From Bulleidia sp. (GTDB taxonomy: Bacteria; Bacillota_I; Bacilli_A; Erysipelotrichales; Erysipelotrichaceae): a DNA stretch of 21,054 nucleotides. The notes beneath the pieces are model-generated. The model was given only the letters and a program-made list of their open reading frames with translations, searched no databases and had not been told where the DNA came from. Positions 7,345-14,691 of the stretch are shown here, piece by piece. The translations under genes and the position numbers were made by a program. How positions within the stretch are numbered: the stretch's first letter is position 1; the number at the start of each line of letters is the position of its first letter. The DNA is taken from contig JAEDEK010000019.1 of the NCBI GenBank assembly GCA_016293365.1, forward strand, positions 1 to 21,054, in the 5' to 3' direction.

Positions 7345-8767
7345 TGTTGATTGTTCCTCCCTCTGCTGCGGAATCATCTGTTTCACCAAGGACATTCAGC
7401 GAATATGTACTGTCTTTCAGCTTATAACTGACAAGCCCGTTGGTTGGCTGTTCCACCTTCAGTTCAAACGTCTGCAGACCAGGCGTTGCATCCTTCATGT
7501 CGATGTACACATTGATCATGTCTGCACTGACAGTTGCAATATTATCTTCTGTACCACTGACTTCCACGGATACGGTTGTGATGTTATCCGGTTGAGATGC
7601 CTTATAATGATTGACATTGTTTTTGACATGAATCGGAACACTATCAATCGTCTTGGTTGTGGATTTACCAAGCGTCACGTTCATTGTAATCTGACTGACG
7701 GAAACACTGGATACACCAGATGGTAATGAAACCGGTCTTAATACCGTCGCATCCTTTGTCAAGGCAGAAGCATCCAGCGTTACTGTTATATTGTCTATAT
7801 CTGCAAGAACACTTTCCGATCCATAGATCGTAACTGTCTGCTGATCCAGTGTAATGGAACTGATTGCCTTACCATCCGGCACTTCACCACTGACCTGTAC
7901 ATTAACCGGTACTGATTTACTCGGATTTGTGACAGGTACAACAACATGCACTTCATTCGGAATGATGTCCGCATTGACCGGATTACCATTGGAATCATAC
8001 GCCACAAGTCTGGCATTCTGTTCAAAATCAGATGTCTGATCGGACACATCAATCAAAGCCTTGACGAAGGCAATGGAATCCAGCGTCTTCGAAGAAGCTC
8101 TGACATTGACCTTGGTATAGTCAAATACAGGTGTTCCCGGAGAATAGATATCTTCCATTCTGGACTGATTGATAAAGTCATAGGAAATATCAAACTGCTT
8201 TGTTACCTTCCTGCTTAATGTCACAACAACTGTTGATGGATCCACTACGACATTGACATTGGAACCATAACCATCTGTTGTCAGTCTGACTTCATGTGTA
8301 CCTTCCGGCAGACCATCCAGATCCACAAGCACTTTTCCTTCCTTGGAATTTGCTGCGGTTGTTACAGTGGTTGCATCACCTGTGATGGTAATATTGGCGG
8401 TTGCCGGAACACCGGAAACTTCAAACGTATCACTGTTGACATTCATCATGACAGGGACATCCGAAACAGAACGGCTGGAACGTAATGTACTTGTATAAAT
8501 GGACTGAACAGAACTGTAATTGACGCCGACATACATCAGAAGCGCAAGTACCAGAGCAACCAGTTTGGAATGTCTGTTATTGAAAAGAACACGATCCAGG
8601 AATGTCGAGAAAATGCGGATGATTTTGGCAAGCATCAGTTCCATCTTCTCATACGATTCGGACATCTTCTGAGACTGTCTGCCGATCTTGTTTGCCTGTT
8701 CCGTCTTGGAAGCAGATGTTCTGTTTTTTTTCTGCTTCGGCTCTGTTGTTTTCACTGTCTTATTCAT
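7337..8767 (-). CDS. cdaR: CdaA regulatory protein CdaR (YbbR repeats)
   Basis: A 476-residue membrane-anchored regulator of the diadenylate cyclase CdaA. A single transmembrane helix (about 69-85, KLVALVLALLMYVGV...) is followed by four extracytoplasmic YbbR-type beta repeats (about 100-185, 190-280, 284-368 and 373-462) and a short acidic tail. The total length is like Bacillus CdaR. However, about 65 residues of charged, Lys/Gln/Ser-rich sequence precede the membrane helix, whereas the Bacillus protein begins almost directly with it. The start is firm: a near-perfect AAAGGAGGTGA sits just ahead of the ATG, which overlaps the cdaA stop (ATGA). The end overlaps the glmM start, so all three genes look translationally coupled. 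Confidence 0.93.
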   Translation of the reverse strand: MNKTVKTTEPKQKKNRTSASKTEQANKIGRQSQKMSESYEKMELMLAKIIRIFSTFLDRVLFNNRHSKLVALVLALLMYVGVNYSSVQSIYTSTLRSSRSVSDVPVMMNVNSDTFEVSGVPATANITITGDATTVTTAANSKEGKVLVDLDGLPEGTHEVRLTTDGYGSNVNVVVDPSTVVVTLSRKVTKQFDISYDFINQSRMEDIYSPGTPVFDYTKVNVRASSKTLDSIAFVKALIDVSDQTSDFEQNARLVAYDSNGNPVNADIIPNEVHVVVPVTNPSKSVPVNVQVSGEVPDGKAISSITLDQQTVTIYGSESVLADIDNITVTLDASALTKDATVLRPVSLPSGVSSVSVSQITMNVTLGKSTTKTIDSVPIHVKNNVNHYKASQPDNITTVSVEVSGTEDNIATVSADMINVYIDMKDATPGLQTFELKVEQPTNGLVSYKLKDSTYSLNVLGETDDSAAEGGTINNE

Positions 8768-10134
8768 CTGTCTTCACCTCCTTTTTGATCAGAGGATTTT
8801 CTTGACAGATCATCCACCATTCTGAACTGGCGGTCAAGCTCATCATTGAATCCGACAATTTTTGAAATATCCAGTTTCGTTGTATCGAACTGCTCATGTT
8901 CTTCCTTCATGACAACTTTAGGTGTTTCCTTCACTTCATGTGCTAAAGAAGCTGCAGTTGCCTGACGGGCAGCCTGAACCTGTTCTGATGTCATGCGCTG
9001 CTTTCTGTTTCTTTGATTCCGCTGTGTCTGATCCGGATAACTTGGTGCAGGGCGCTTTTTCTTGTGAGGAAGCTTGATTTCCTGTGCCATCGCTTCTGCA
9101 TCGGCTGCTTTGTGAATCTCAGAAACATTTTTCTGTGGTTCTTCCGTTTCCCTTGGTTGCGATGCTGCAACAACAGATTCTACCTGCATTCTTGCAGGTT
9201 TATCTTCTCTGACTGCAGTTTCTTCCGTTACGGTTTCTTCTTCACTGCCTTTCTGACGGCGGAGCACCAGCTTTTCAAGCATCGCAGACTTCTTTGTGGA
9301 AGCGGAAGATGCTGTGGCGTGATTGGTATTGATATGAGAGCGGACCTCAATGGTTTCTCCACAGATCTCATGCATCAGATAATCCTTTAATCCCTTACGA
9401 TCTACAGAAATCAGTTTACCTGCAGCTGCAACGGAAACATTGCCTGTTTCTTCCGAAACGACAATCGTGACACAGTCTGTAATTTCGGAAATACCGATCG
9501 CAGCTCTGTGACGGGCACCATACCGGGATGGAACTTCCTGATTGGTAGATGGGAAATATGCACTTGCACAGGCAATCTTATCTCCCTGGATAATCACCGC
9601 ACCATCATGTAATGGCGTGGAGGTGACAAAGATCGATGTCAGCAGTTCTGCGGTTACTTCTGAATTCAGCCGGATGCCTGTTTCAATAAAATCATCCAGA
9701 GAATTGGAACGCTCAATGGAAATCAGTGCACCGGTCTGGTCAGAACTCAGCAGCATCGTAGCACTGACGATCTGATCCACAATGTTTTCCTTTTCGTTTC
9801 CACTCAGCGCATGCAGACTGGCAAAGAAATTTGTCTTGCCGATCTTTTCCAGAAGCGTGCGGAATTCCGGCTGGAAAATGATGAAAATCGCAAGAATTCC
9901 CCAGTTCAGGAATATATCCGCAAAGTACTTCACCGTTTTAAGGCCAAGAAAACCGGCACACACATCAAACAGGACAAACATCATAATGCCCTTGAAAATC
10001 TGTATCGTTCTCGAGTTGTTACGGACAATCCTCAGTACATAGTACAGGATGAGCCATATGATAAAGATATCTGCCGCCGCCTGCAGAACAGTACGAAGCG
10101 TCAGTATCGATAAATTTAATGTATAATCAGACAA
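8764..10134 (-). CDS. cdaA: diadenylate cyclase CdaA with long C-terminal extension
   Basis: A 456-residue membrane enzyme that makes cyclic di-AMP from two ATP. Residues 1-100 hold about three membrane helices. The DAC/DisA_N catalytic domain follows (about 105-262), with the signature LHDGA (175-179) and RYGARHRAA (204-212). A normal CdaA is about 270-280 residues. Here about 185 extra cytoplasmic residues (about 270-456) follow. They are rich in Glu, Lys, Ala and Gln, include a very basic patch (about 357-380), look disordered, and end in a more conserved-looking segment with DISKIVGFNDELD (422-434). The start is TTG at 10132-10134, supported by AAAGGAG nine bases upstream. The gene begins the cdaA-cdaR-glmM operon and overlaps cdaR. 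c-di-AMP typically controls potassium and osmolyte balance and affects wall strength. Confidence 0.95.
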   Translation of the reverse strand: MSDYTLNLSILTLRTVLQAAADIFIIWLILYYVLRIVRNNSRTIQIFKGIMMFVLFDVCAGFLGLKTVKYFADIFLNWGILAIFIIFQPEFRTLLEKIGKTNFFASLHALSGNEKENIVDQIVSATMLLSSDQTGALISIERSNSLDDFIETGIRLNSEVTAELLTSIFVTSTPLHDGAVIIQGDKIACASAYFPSTNQEVPSRYGARHRAAIGISEITDCVTIVVSEETGNVSVAAAGKLISVDRKGLKDYLMHEICGETIEVRSHINTNHATASSASTKKSAMLEKLVLRRQKGSEEETVTEETAVREDKPARMQVESVVAASQPRETEEPQKNVSEIHKAADAEAMAQEIKLPHKKKRPAPSYPDQTQRNQRNRKQRMTSEQVQAARQATAASLAHEVKETPKVVMKEEHEQFDTTKLDISKIVGFNDELDRQFRMVDDLSRKSSDQKGGEDR

Positions 10135-10143
10135 GCAGGATCT

Positions 10144-10150
10144 CTCCTTT
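10144..10150 (-). promoter_or_regulatory. ribosome binding site fixing the TTG start of cdaA
   Basis: AAAGGAG on the minus strand, nine bases upstream of TTG at 10134. No ATG or GTG fits the conserved N-terminus, so this site supports a TTG start, which may limit expression of the cyclase. Confidence 0.8.
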
Positions 10151-10166
10151 CCTCAAAATCACAGAT

Positions 10167-10175
10167 ATTATACCA
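10167..10175 (-). promoter_or_regulatory. extended -10 promoter of cdaA operon
   Basis: Minus-strand TGGTATAAT is a perfect extended -10 element (TGnTATAAT). There is no good -35 at 16-18 bases, which is common for extended -10 promoters. Transcription would start near 10160, giving a leader of about 25 bases that contains the cdaA ribosome site. It lies between the upstream terminator and cdaA. Confidence 0.65.
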
Positions 10176-10195
10176 TAGCAGATGGCCCACCCCAT

Positions 10196-10227
10196 AAAAA
10201 ATGAAGACAGAGAACACCTGTCTTCAT
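10196..10227 (-). terminator. Rho-independent terminator after the glutaredoxin-like gene
   Basis: A perfect 10-bp stem, ATGAAGACAG (10201-10210) with CTGTCTTCAT (10218-10227), and a seven-base loop. On the minus strand it is followed by a run of Ts (complement of 10196-10200). It separates the MATE/glutaredoxin-like unit from the cdaA operon. Confidence 0.88.
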
Positions 10228-10239
10228 CCATTTTTCACT

Positions 10240-10569
10240 TCAGCATCCACTGCGGTCTGCCAGACAGCAGCTGCTCTTCATTTCTTCAAACGGCTCATTT
10301 CCGGTTTCCGCAATAACCTTCATCCAATCCAGTGTCACTGTTCCATCCGCATTCACGATGGCTGGAATGCCGATTCCTCCTGCCTGCTTTGCTTCAGCAA
10401 ATACAGGATTTTCATCTCTGAGCTTCAGGAATTCCTTTAACGCAGCAAGATCATTGGAAATATCGGAATATTCATATGCAATTCCGTACTTTTCACAGTT
10501 TGCCTTCAGATTGACACAGTCTTTACAAAGATGGCTTCCATAAAATTTCAGCACGTTCTTTTCCCTCAT
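10240..10569 (-). CDS. glutaredoxin/thioredoxin-like small redox protein
   Basis: A 109-residue protein with a thioredoxin-fold layout. Beta strand LKFYGS leads into the CKDC active-site pair (Cys15, Cys18), and a cis-proline segment GIPAIV (Pro69) faces it. The family would reduce disulfides or bind metal in the cytoplasm. A short C-terminal tail adds Cys101, Cys102 and Cys109, which is unusual for a plain glutaredoxin. The ribosome site is weak (AAAAAGAA directly before the ATG). The gene follows the MATE exporter by 44 bases in the same direction and is closed by a strong terminator, so it is probably cotranscribed with the exporter. The specific partner is unknown. Confidence 0.72.
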   Translation of the reverse strand: MREKNVLKFYGSHLCKDCVNLKANCEKYGIAYEYSDISNDLAALKEFLKLRDENPVFAEAKQAGGIGIPAIVNADGTVTLDWMKVIAETGNEPFEEMKSSCCLADRSGC

Positions 10570-10613
10570 TTCTTTTTGAAAATTCTACATCAAAGCAGCA
10601 TCTTTGTAACGTC

Positions 10614-12017
10614 TTATGCTTCCGTTTCCGTCAGATTGTTGACCCACATCCGCTTATGGACAAGGAACAGACCCAATATGACTTTGTAAAGATCGACAAG
10701 TGTCACTGTCAGGAAAATCGATACAACAGACCAGTCAGTCCATCTCGACAGCATCCATGCAATCGGAAAGGATACTGCTACTGTACCGACAGAATCGAAC
10801 AGAAATGTAATGATGGTCTTACCACCACAGCGCATTGTAAAGTAACATGCGTTGTAAATTGCCTGAATCGGCAGACACATACCGGCAATGCGCAGCAGTG
10901 TTGTGGCAGTTGCACGAATCGATTCACTGGTATTGTAGAACTGTGGGAAAACCGGGGCACTGATGGAAAGCAGAGTACCAAGACATACACTCAGCATGAA
11001 TGTGAATGTGATCAGTTTCCGATCGGTATCCACTGCCTCTTCCAGTCGACCTGCGCCAAGTTTCTGCCCTACCATGATGGAAATACAGTCACCCAGAGCA
11101 ATGGAAAAGACAAAGAACAGATTGTTGATTGTATTGGAGATGTTATATGCTGCAAGAGCTTCAATACCTCTTGTTGAATAGCACTGAATAATTGCCGCAA
11201 TACCGGTAGACCACAGAACTTCATTGACCACAAGCGGGAAACCTCTGACAATAATCTGACGGGTAAGATCCCATGGAATATGAAAACCTGAAAATACACC
11301 ATGGAAAAACGGAAAGTCCTTCTTGTTGTATACTGCAAAACACAGAATCATGATCAGTTCGGCAAATCGTGAGATGACAGTCGCCACAGCAGCACCTGCA
11401 CATCCTAAAGCAGGAAGTCCAAAATGTCCGAAGATCAGCAGCCAGTTACCAACGAAGTTGACTGCGACCGCAAAGATACTGGCAATCATCGGCAGTCTTG
11501 TATTGCCGGTTTCACGGATAGCAGATCCGACGCATTGCGACAGAGCAAATGGAACAAAACCGACAGTCATGATCCGAATATATGTGGATGCATAGTTCAT
11601 TGTAGCCGCAATATCTGCACTCGAGTTGCTTTCAGAAGTCATGAACATGCTGATGAGGCTGTTGCCGAACATCAGAAATATCAGAATTCCTGCGGTTGAA
11701 AACAGAAGTTCAGTCACAAGCTTGAAACGGAATGTATATCTGCTTCCCTGCCAGTCCTTTTTACCTGCAAACTGTGCACCGAAAATACCTGCACCCGAAA
11801 CTGATCCGAAAACCGCCAGATTGAAAATCATGCACAGCTGGTTGGCAACAGATACCGCACTCATCTGCAGTGTACCAGTCTGCCCTACCATGATATTGTC
11901 GAGCATGTTGACAAAACTTGTTATCAGCTGCTGAACAATCAATGGAACAGCCACGAGCAGAACAGCACGATAGAACTGCCTGTTTCCGATATATTTCTGA
12001 ATACCTTTCTGATTCAT
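10614..12017 (-). CDS. MATE family multidrug/cation exporter
   Basis: A 467-residue integral membrane protein with about 12 hydrophobic helices in two similar halves. It shows MATE hallmarks: DNIMVG near the first helices and GNTRLP in the fourth to fifth loop, with a second-half equivalent region around GDCISIMVGQKLGAG. MATE proteins expel drugs or metabolites in exchange for sodium or protons; the substrate here is unknown. The start at 12015-12017 follows AGGAGGAGGGGG, a strong ribosome site. A longer frame reaching 12125 would run through the tRNA gene and is rejected. The ribosome site begins only three bases after the tRNA-Thr terminator, leaving no room for a separate promoter, so expression may depend on readthrough. 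Confidence 0.93.
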   Translation of the reverse strand: MNQKGIQKYIGNRQFYRAVLLVAVPLIVQQLITSFVNMLDNIMVGQTGTLQMSAVSVANQLCMIFNLAVFGSVSGAGIFGAQFAGKKDWQGSRYTFRFKLVTELLFSTAGILIFLMFGNSLISMFMTSESNSSADIAATMNYASTYIRIMTVGFVPFALSQCVGSAIRETGNTRLPMIASIFAVAVNFVGNWLLIFGHFGLPALGCAGAAVATVISRFAELIMILCFAVYNKKDFPFFHGVFSGFHIPWDLTRQIIVRGFPLVVNEVLWSTGIAAIIQCYSTRGIEALAAYNISNTINNLFFVFSIALGDCISIMVGQKLGAGRLEEAVDTDRKLITFTFMLSVCLGTLLSISAPVFPQFYNTSESIRATATTLLRIAGMCLPIQAIYNACYFTMRCGGKTIITFLFDSVGTVAVSFPIAWMLSRWTDWSVVSIFLTVTLVDLYKVILGLFLVHKRMWVNNLTETEA

Positions 12018-12036
12018 TCGATCCCCCTCCTCCTGT

Positions 12037-12063
12037 AAAAAAAGATCCCACATCTGTGGAATC
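12037..12063 (-). terminator. Rho-independent terminator between tRNA-Thr and MATE gene
   Basis: On the minus strand an 8-bp stem (one G-T pair), complement of 12056-12063 with complement of 12044-12051, has loop AGAT and is followed by seven Ts (complement of 12037-12043). It begins five bases after the tRNA 3' end and ends three bases before the MATE ribosome site. Confidence 0.88.
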
Positions 12064-12068
12064 TGCAG

Positions 12069-12139
12069 TGCCGATTGGCAGAATTGAACTGCCCGCTGAT
12101 CCTTACCATGGATCTGTATTACCACTATACTAAATCGGC
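12069..12139 (-). tRNA. tRNA-Thr (anticodon GGT)
   Basis: A complete 71-base cloverleaf on the minus strand. The acceptor GCCGATT pairs fully with AATCGGC, and the D stem is GTAT/ATAC around AGTGGTA. The anticodon stem GATCC/GGATC has loop ATGGTAA (anticodon GGT, reading ACC and ACU). There is a four-base variable loop, and the T stem is GGCAG/CTGCC with loop TTCAATT. The discriminator is A and no CCA is encoded, so CCA must be added. G1-C72 and C2-G71 fit threonine identity. It has its own promoter at 12148-12175 and terminator at 12037-12063. Confidence 0.95.
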
Positions 12140-12147
12140 GCCCCTAT

Positions 12148-12175
12148 ATCATACCAAAAATACGGAAGATTTCAA
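12148..12175 (-). promoter_or_regulatory. promoter of tRNA-Thr
   Basis: Minus-strand -35 TTGAAA (complement of 12170-12175), a 16-base spacer and -10 TATGAT (complement of 12148-12153), preceded by TGG as an extended -10. The start site would fall about two bases before the tRNA 5' end. The -35 overlaps the TGA stop of maf. Confidence 0.75.
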
Positions 12176-12744
12176 TACAGGGATGCATTCTTTAATTCTT
12201 CATACACCAGATGCACAGGAAGGCCCATAATGGAATAATAGTCTCCATCAATATGGGTGATGAATCTGCCGCCGATGCCCTGAATGGCATATGCCCCTGC
12301 TTTATCATCACATTCTCCACTTGCTGCATAGTCAGCGATCTCCTGCTGAGACATCTGTGCAAATGTCACTTCTGCCACTGAACTGGTACAGAAGCTTCTT
12401 TTCGAGCTGATCATACAAAACCCTGTTATCACTTCATGTTTTCTTCCTGACAGCATTTCAAGCATACGACATGCATCATTCCTGTCTGACGGTTTTCCAA
12501 GAACCTCCCCATCCAGAGTCACAATTGTATCCGATCCGATCACAACAGCATCCGGATGCTGACAAAGAATCTCGGAAGCCTTGCGGAAGGAAAGGTTTTC
12601 GACTGCCTCCCGTAATGAAACAGAAGGATCCAGTGTTTCATCAATATCTGCAGGAATACATTCAAAAATGATCCCGCATTTTTCCAGCAGTTCTTTTCGT
12701 CTTGGACTTCTGCTGGCAAGAATAAACTTCTTCAAATCTGTCAT
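12172..12744 (-). CDS. maf: Maf-family nucleotide pyrophosphatase
   Basis: A 190-residue cytoplasmic enzyme of the Maf/HAM1-like fold that hydrolyses non-canonical or excess nucleoside triphosphates (dTTP/UTP or modified pyrimidines) to monophosphates, linked to septum inhibition in Bacillus. Motifs are ASRSPRR (10-16), SDTIV (71-75, Asp72), GKP (83-85), DKAGAYAIQG (147-156) and IDGDYYSIMGLP (165-176). The start at 12742-12744 has AAAGGAG five to six bases upstream and gives the standard Maf N-terminus; the 64 residues available upstream in frame lack homology. It is divergent from the nucleotidyltransferase gene and ends over the tRNA-Thr promoter. Exact nucleotide specificity is inferred only. 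Confidence 0.93.
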   Translation of the reverse strand: MTDLKKFILASRSPRRKELLEKCGIIFECIPADIDETLDPSVSLREAVENLSFRKASEILCQHPDAVVIGSDTIVTLDGEVLGKPSDRNDACRMLEMLSGRKHEVITGFCMISSKRSFCTSSVAEVTFAQMSQQEIADYAASGECDDKAGAYAIQGIGGRFITHIDGDYYSIMGLPVHLVYEELKNASLY

Positions 12745-12761
12745 CTTACTCCTTTTATGCT

Positions 12762-12797
12762 TTGCCGATGTTATAATGGCAATGGTATTATTATAGT
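12762..12797. promoter_or_regulatory. divergent promoter region for maf and nucleotidyltransferase
   Basis: On the plus strand there are two candidates: an extended -10 TGTTATAAT ending at 12777, and TTGCCG (12762-12767) with an 18-base spacer to TATTAT (12786-12791). On the minus strand TATAAT (complement of 12790-12795) could serve maf; its -35 is weak. The two transcripts therefore start within about 30 bases of each other. Confidence 0.5.
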
Positions 12798-12823
12798 ACA
12801 GTATATGAAAGGACACATCAAAC

Positions 12824-13732
12824 ATGACAAAACCAATATTAGTGATTCTTGCGGCAGGTATGGGAAGCCGGTATGGAGGAATGAAACAGATTGACGGAGT
12901 CGGCTCACATGGAGAACCGATCATTGAATTCTCCATTTACGATGCATGGCGTGCCGGATTCAGAAAAGTTGTTCTGATCATTCGCCGCGAACATGAACAG
13001 ATTTTCAGAAATGCACTGACAGATCGTGTTTCCGCTGGCGGAATGGAAGTAGAATTTGCATTCCAGGATATGAACAGTCTGCCGGAAGGATTTACTGTAC
13101 CGGAAGGCAGAGTCAAGCCTTGGGGTACAACTCATGCTCTGCTTGCCTGCAAAGGAATCGTCAACGAACCTTTTGCGATCATCAATGCGGATGACTTCTA
13201 TGGAAAGAATGCATATCAGGTTGTTTATGATTATCTGGTCAATAAAATCAGTGATGACAATTATGCAATGGTAGGATTCAGATGCCTGAACACATTAACG
13301 GAAAATGGAACAGTTACAAGAGGACTCTGTGAAGAAAAAGGCGGTAATCTCACAAGTATCCGCGAAATTCAGAAGATTGCTCTGAAGGATGGCCATGCCA
13401 TTTATGAAGAGGATGGACAGTGGAAGCAGATGGATGATGACGCTCTTGTTTCCATGAATTTCTGGGGATTCACACCTAAGATCTTCGATCAGCTTGAACC
13501 GGTATTCTCTGATTTCCTGAAAGAAAGTCTGCCAGATAATCCTATGAAGTGTGAACACGTCATCCCGACAGCCATCGGTACACTTGTATCGGAAGGCAGA
13601 TGCAATGTACGCATGCTCAGTTCTACTGACAAGTGGTTTGGTGTCACCTATCAGGAAGACAAGCCTGAGGTTGTCGCAAGAATTGCCGAAAAGAAAGCAT
13701 CCGGCGAATATCCGGATGTCATGTGGAAATAA
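12824..13732 (+). CDS. sugar nucleotidyltransferase-like protein
   Basis: A 302-residue protein of the NTP-transferase (GT-A) family that joins a sugar phosphate to a nucleotide. The nucleotide loop LAAGMGSRYGG (9-19), KQ (21-22), GTTHA (101-105) and metal-binding NADDFYG (121-127) are all present. It resembles a widely distributed Firmicute nucleotidyltransferase group, but I cannot say which sugar or nucleotide it uses. AAAGGA lies ten bases before the ATG. It is a single-gene plus-strand transcript, divergent from maf and closed by a strong hairpin terminator. Possible roles include nucleotide-sugar supply for envelope polymers; this is inference. Confidence 0.88.
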   Translation: MTKPILVILAAGMGSRYGGMKQIDGVGSHGEPIIEFSIYDAWRAGFRKVVLIIRREHEQIFRNALTDRVSAGGMEVEFAFQDMNSLPEGFTVPEGRVKPWGTTHALLACKGIVNEPFAIINADDFYGKNAYQVVYDYLVNKISDDNYAMVGFRCLNTLTENGTVTRGLCEEKGGNLTSIREIQKIALKDGHAIYEEDGQWKQMDDDALVSMNFWGFTPKIFDQLEPVFSDFLKESLPDNPMKCEHVIPTAIGTLVSEGRCNVRMLSSTDKWFGVTYQEDKPEVVARIAEKKASGEYPDVMWK

Positions 13733-13744
13733 TCAGAAACTGCC

Positions 13745-13775
13745 AACAGGCGGAATGATCCGCCTGTTTTGTTTT
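13745..13775 (+). terminator. Rho-independent terminator after nucleotidyltransferase
   Basis: A perfect 10-bp stem, AACAGGCGGA (13745-13754) with TCCGCCTGTT (13759-13768), loop ATGA and then TTTTGTTTT. It touches the stop codon of the convergent dipeptidase gene. On the minus strand no T-tract follows, so it serves mainly the plus-strand gene. Confidence 0.9.
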
Positions 13776-14691
13776 ACATATATTCTTTCAGGAAACGGAT
13801 GACATTACGATAACAGATATCTTCAATTTCCTGCTGACTGAAGCCTTCTTCTTTCAGTCCTTTTACGAAGTTCTGTGCCTGCTTAGGCCCATAGATGTCA
13901 TGATCTGCATCCGCTCCATAATAGGCACCGAAATCAAACCCGCATGCCACATGCTTTACACCGACAAGATCTGCGATGTATCTTGCATGTCCTGCCAGAT
14001 GACGTGCATCCTGCTTTGCTTCATCTTCATCAATGAAGTGGCTGCATGCATTCAGGCCGATAATACCATCCTTGGATGCAAGGGCTCGGATCTGCTGATC
14101 AGTCAGATTTCTTTCTACAAAGCATTTCCGCTTGGCATTGGAATGAGTTGCGATGATCGGCTGAGTGGATGTTTCCAGAATATCCCAGAACGTCTTTTCA
14201 TTGGCATGAGAAACATCAATGATAAAGTGAAGCTCATTCATCTTCCTGACGGCAACCTTACCCATTTCTGTTAAACCTCGAGAAGGATCACCGCTGTTAC
14301 CGGTTGCCAGATCATTCTGATCATTCCAACATAAAGATCCGATACGGTTGCCTTTTTCATAAAGCCATGTAATCTTTTCTTCCACATTGTCATGAATACC
14401 GCACATGCCTTCTATGGTCATCAGAAAACATGTTTCATCATAACTGCAATCCAGATCCTCAACCCTCGTCATCTTCTGATATCCGCTGTCGCAAAGATCC
14501 TTTTCCACCATATTGACAGTATGTACCATTTCTTCCCAGGATTCATCTCCGGCAAAGAATGATGCAGCTGCTGTATAACCGATCTGACCTTCTTCAAAAT
14601 CCTTAGCCCAATGATTTCTTAATACTGCTGTTTCATTTTCATATGGTTCAATTGCACATGCAAGATCTGCATGAAGATCAAATATTTTCAT
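13774..14691 (-). CDS. M19 family membrane-dipeptidase-like protein
   Basis: A 305-residue zinc dipeptidase of the renal dipeptidase family (M19). Metal and catalytic residues are visible in order: DLHAD (5-9; His7, Asp9), IEGMCG (Glu94), DVSHAN (His162), THSN (His183) and GFDF (251-254, Asp253). Despite the family name there is no signal peptide, so it should be cytoplasmic and cleave dipeptides, possibly including D-amino-acid ones. The ATG overlaps the coaX stop (ATGA), making it the last gene of the panT-coaBC-coaX unit. A link to coenzyme A is not established and may only reflect operon packing. Confidence 0.9.
   Translation of the reverse strand: MKIFDLHADLACAIEPYENETAVLRNHWAKDFEEGQIGYTAAASFFAGDESWEEMVHTVNMVEKDLCDSGYQKMTRVEDLDCSYDETCFLMTIEGMCGIHDNVEEKITWLYEKGNRIGSLCWNDQNDLATGNSGDPSRGLTEMGKVAVRKMNELHFIIDVSHANEKTFWDILETSTQPIIATHSNAKRKCFVERNLTDQQIRALASKDGIIGLNACSHFIDEDEAKQDARHLAGHARYIADLVGVKHVACGFDFGAYYGADADHDIYGPKQAQNFVKGLKEEGFSQQEIEDICYRNVIRFLKEYM

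Noticed and set aside
10588..10610. CAAAG/CTTTG mini-hairpin between the MATE and glutaredoxin-like genes as a terminator
   Set aside because: Only five pairs and no T-tract on the minus strand. The genes are more likely cotranscribed.
12018..12125. A 36-residue N-terminal extension of the MATE exporter
   Set aside because: The extension would run through the terminator and part of the tRNA-Thr gene. The ATG at 12017 has a strong ribosome site and a normal MATE N-terminus.
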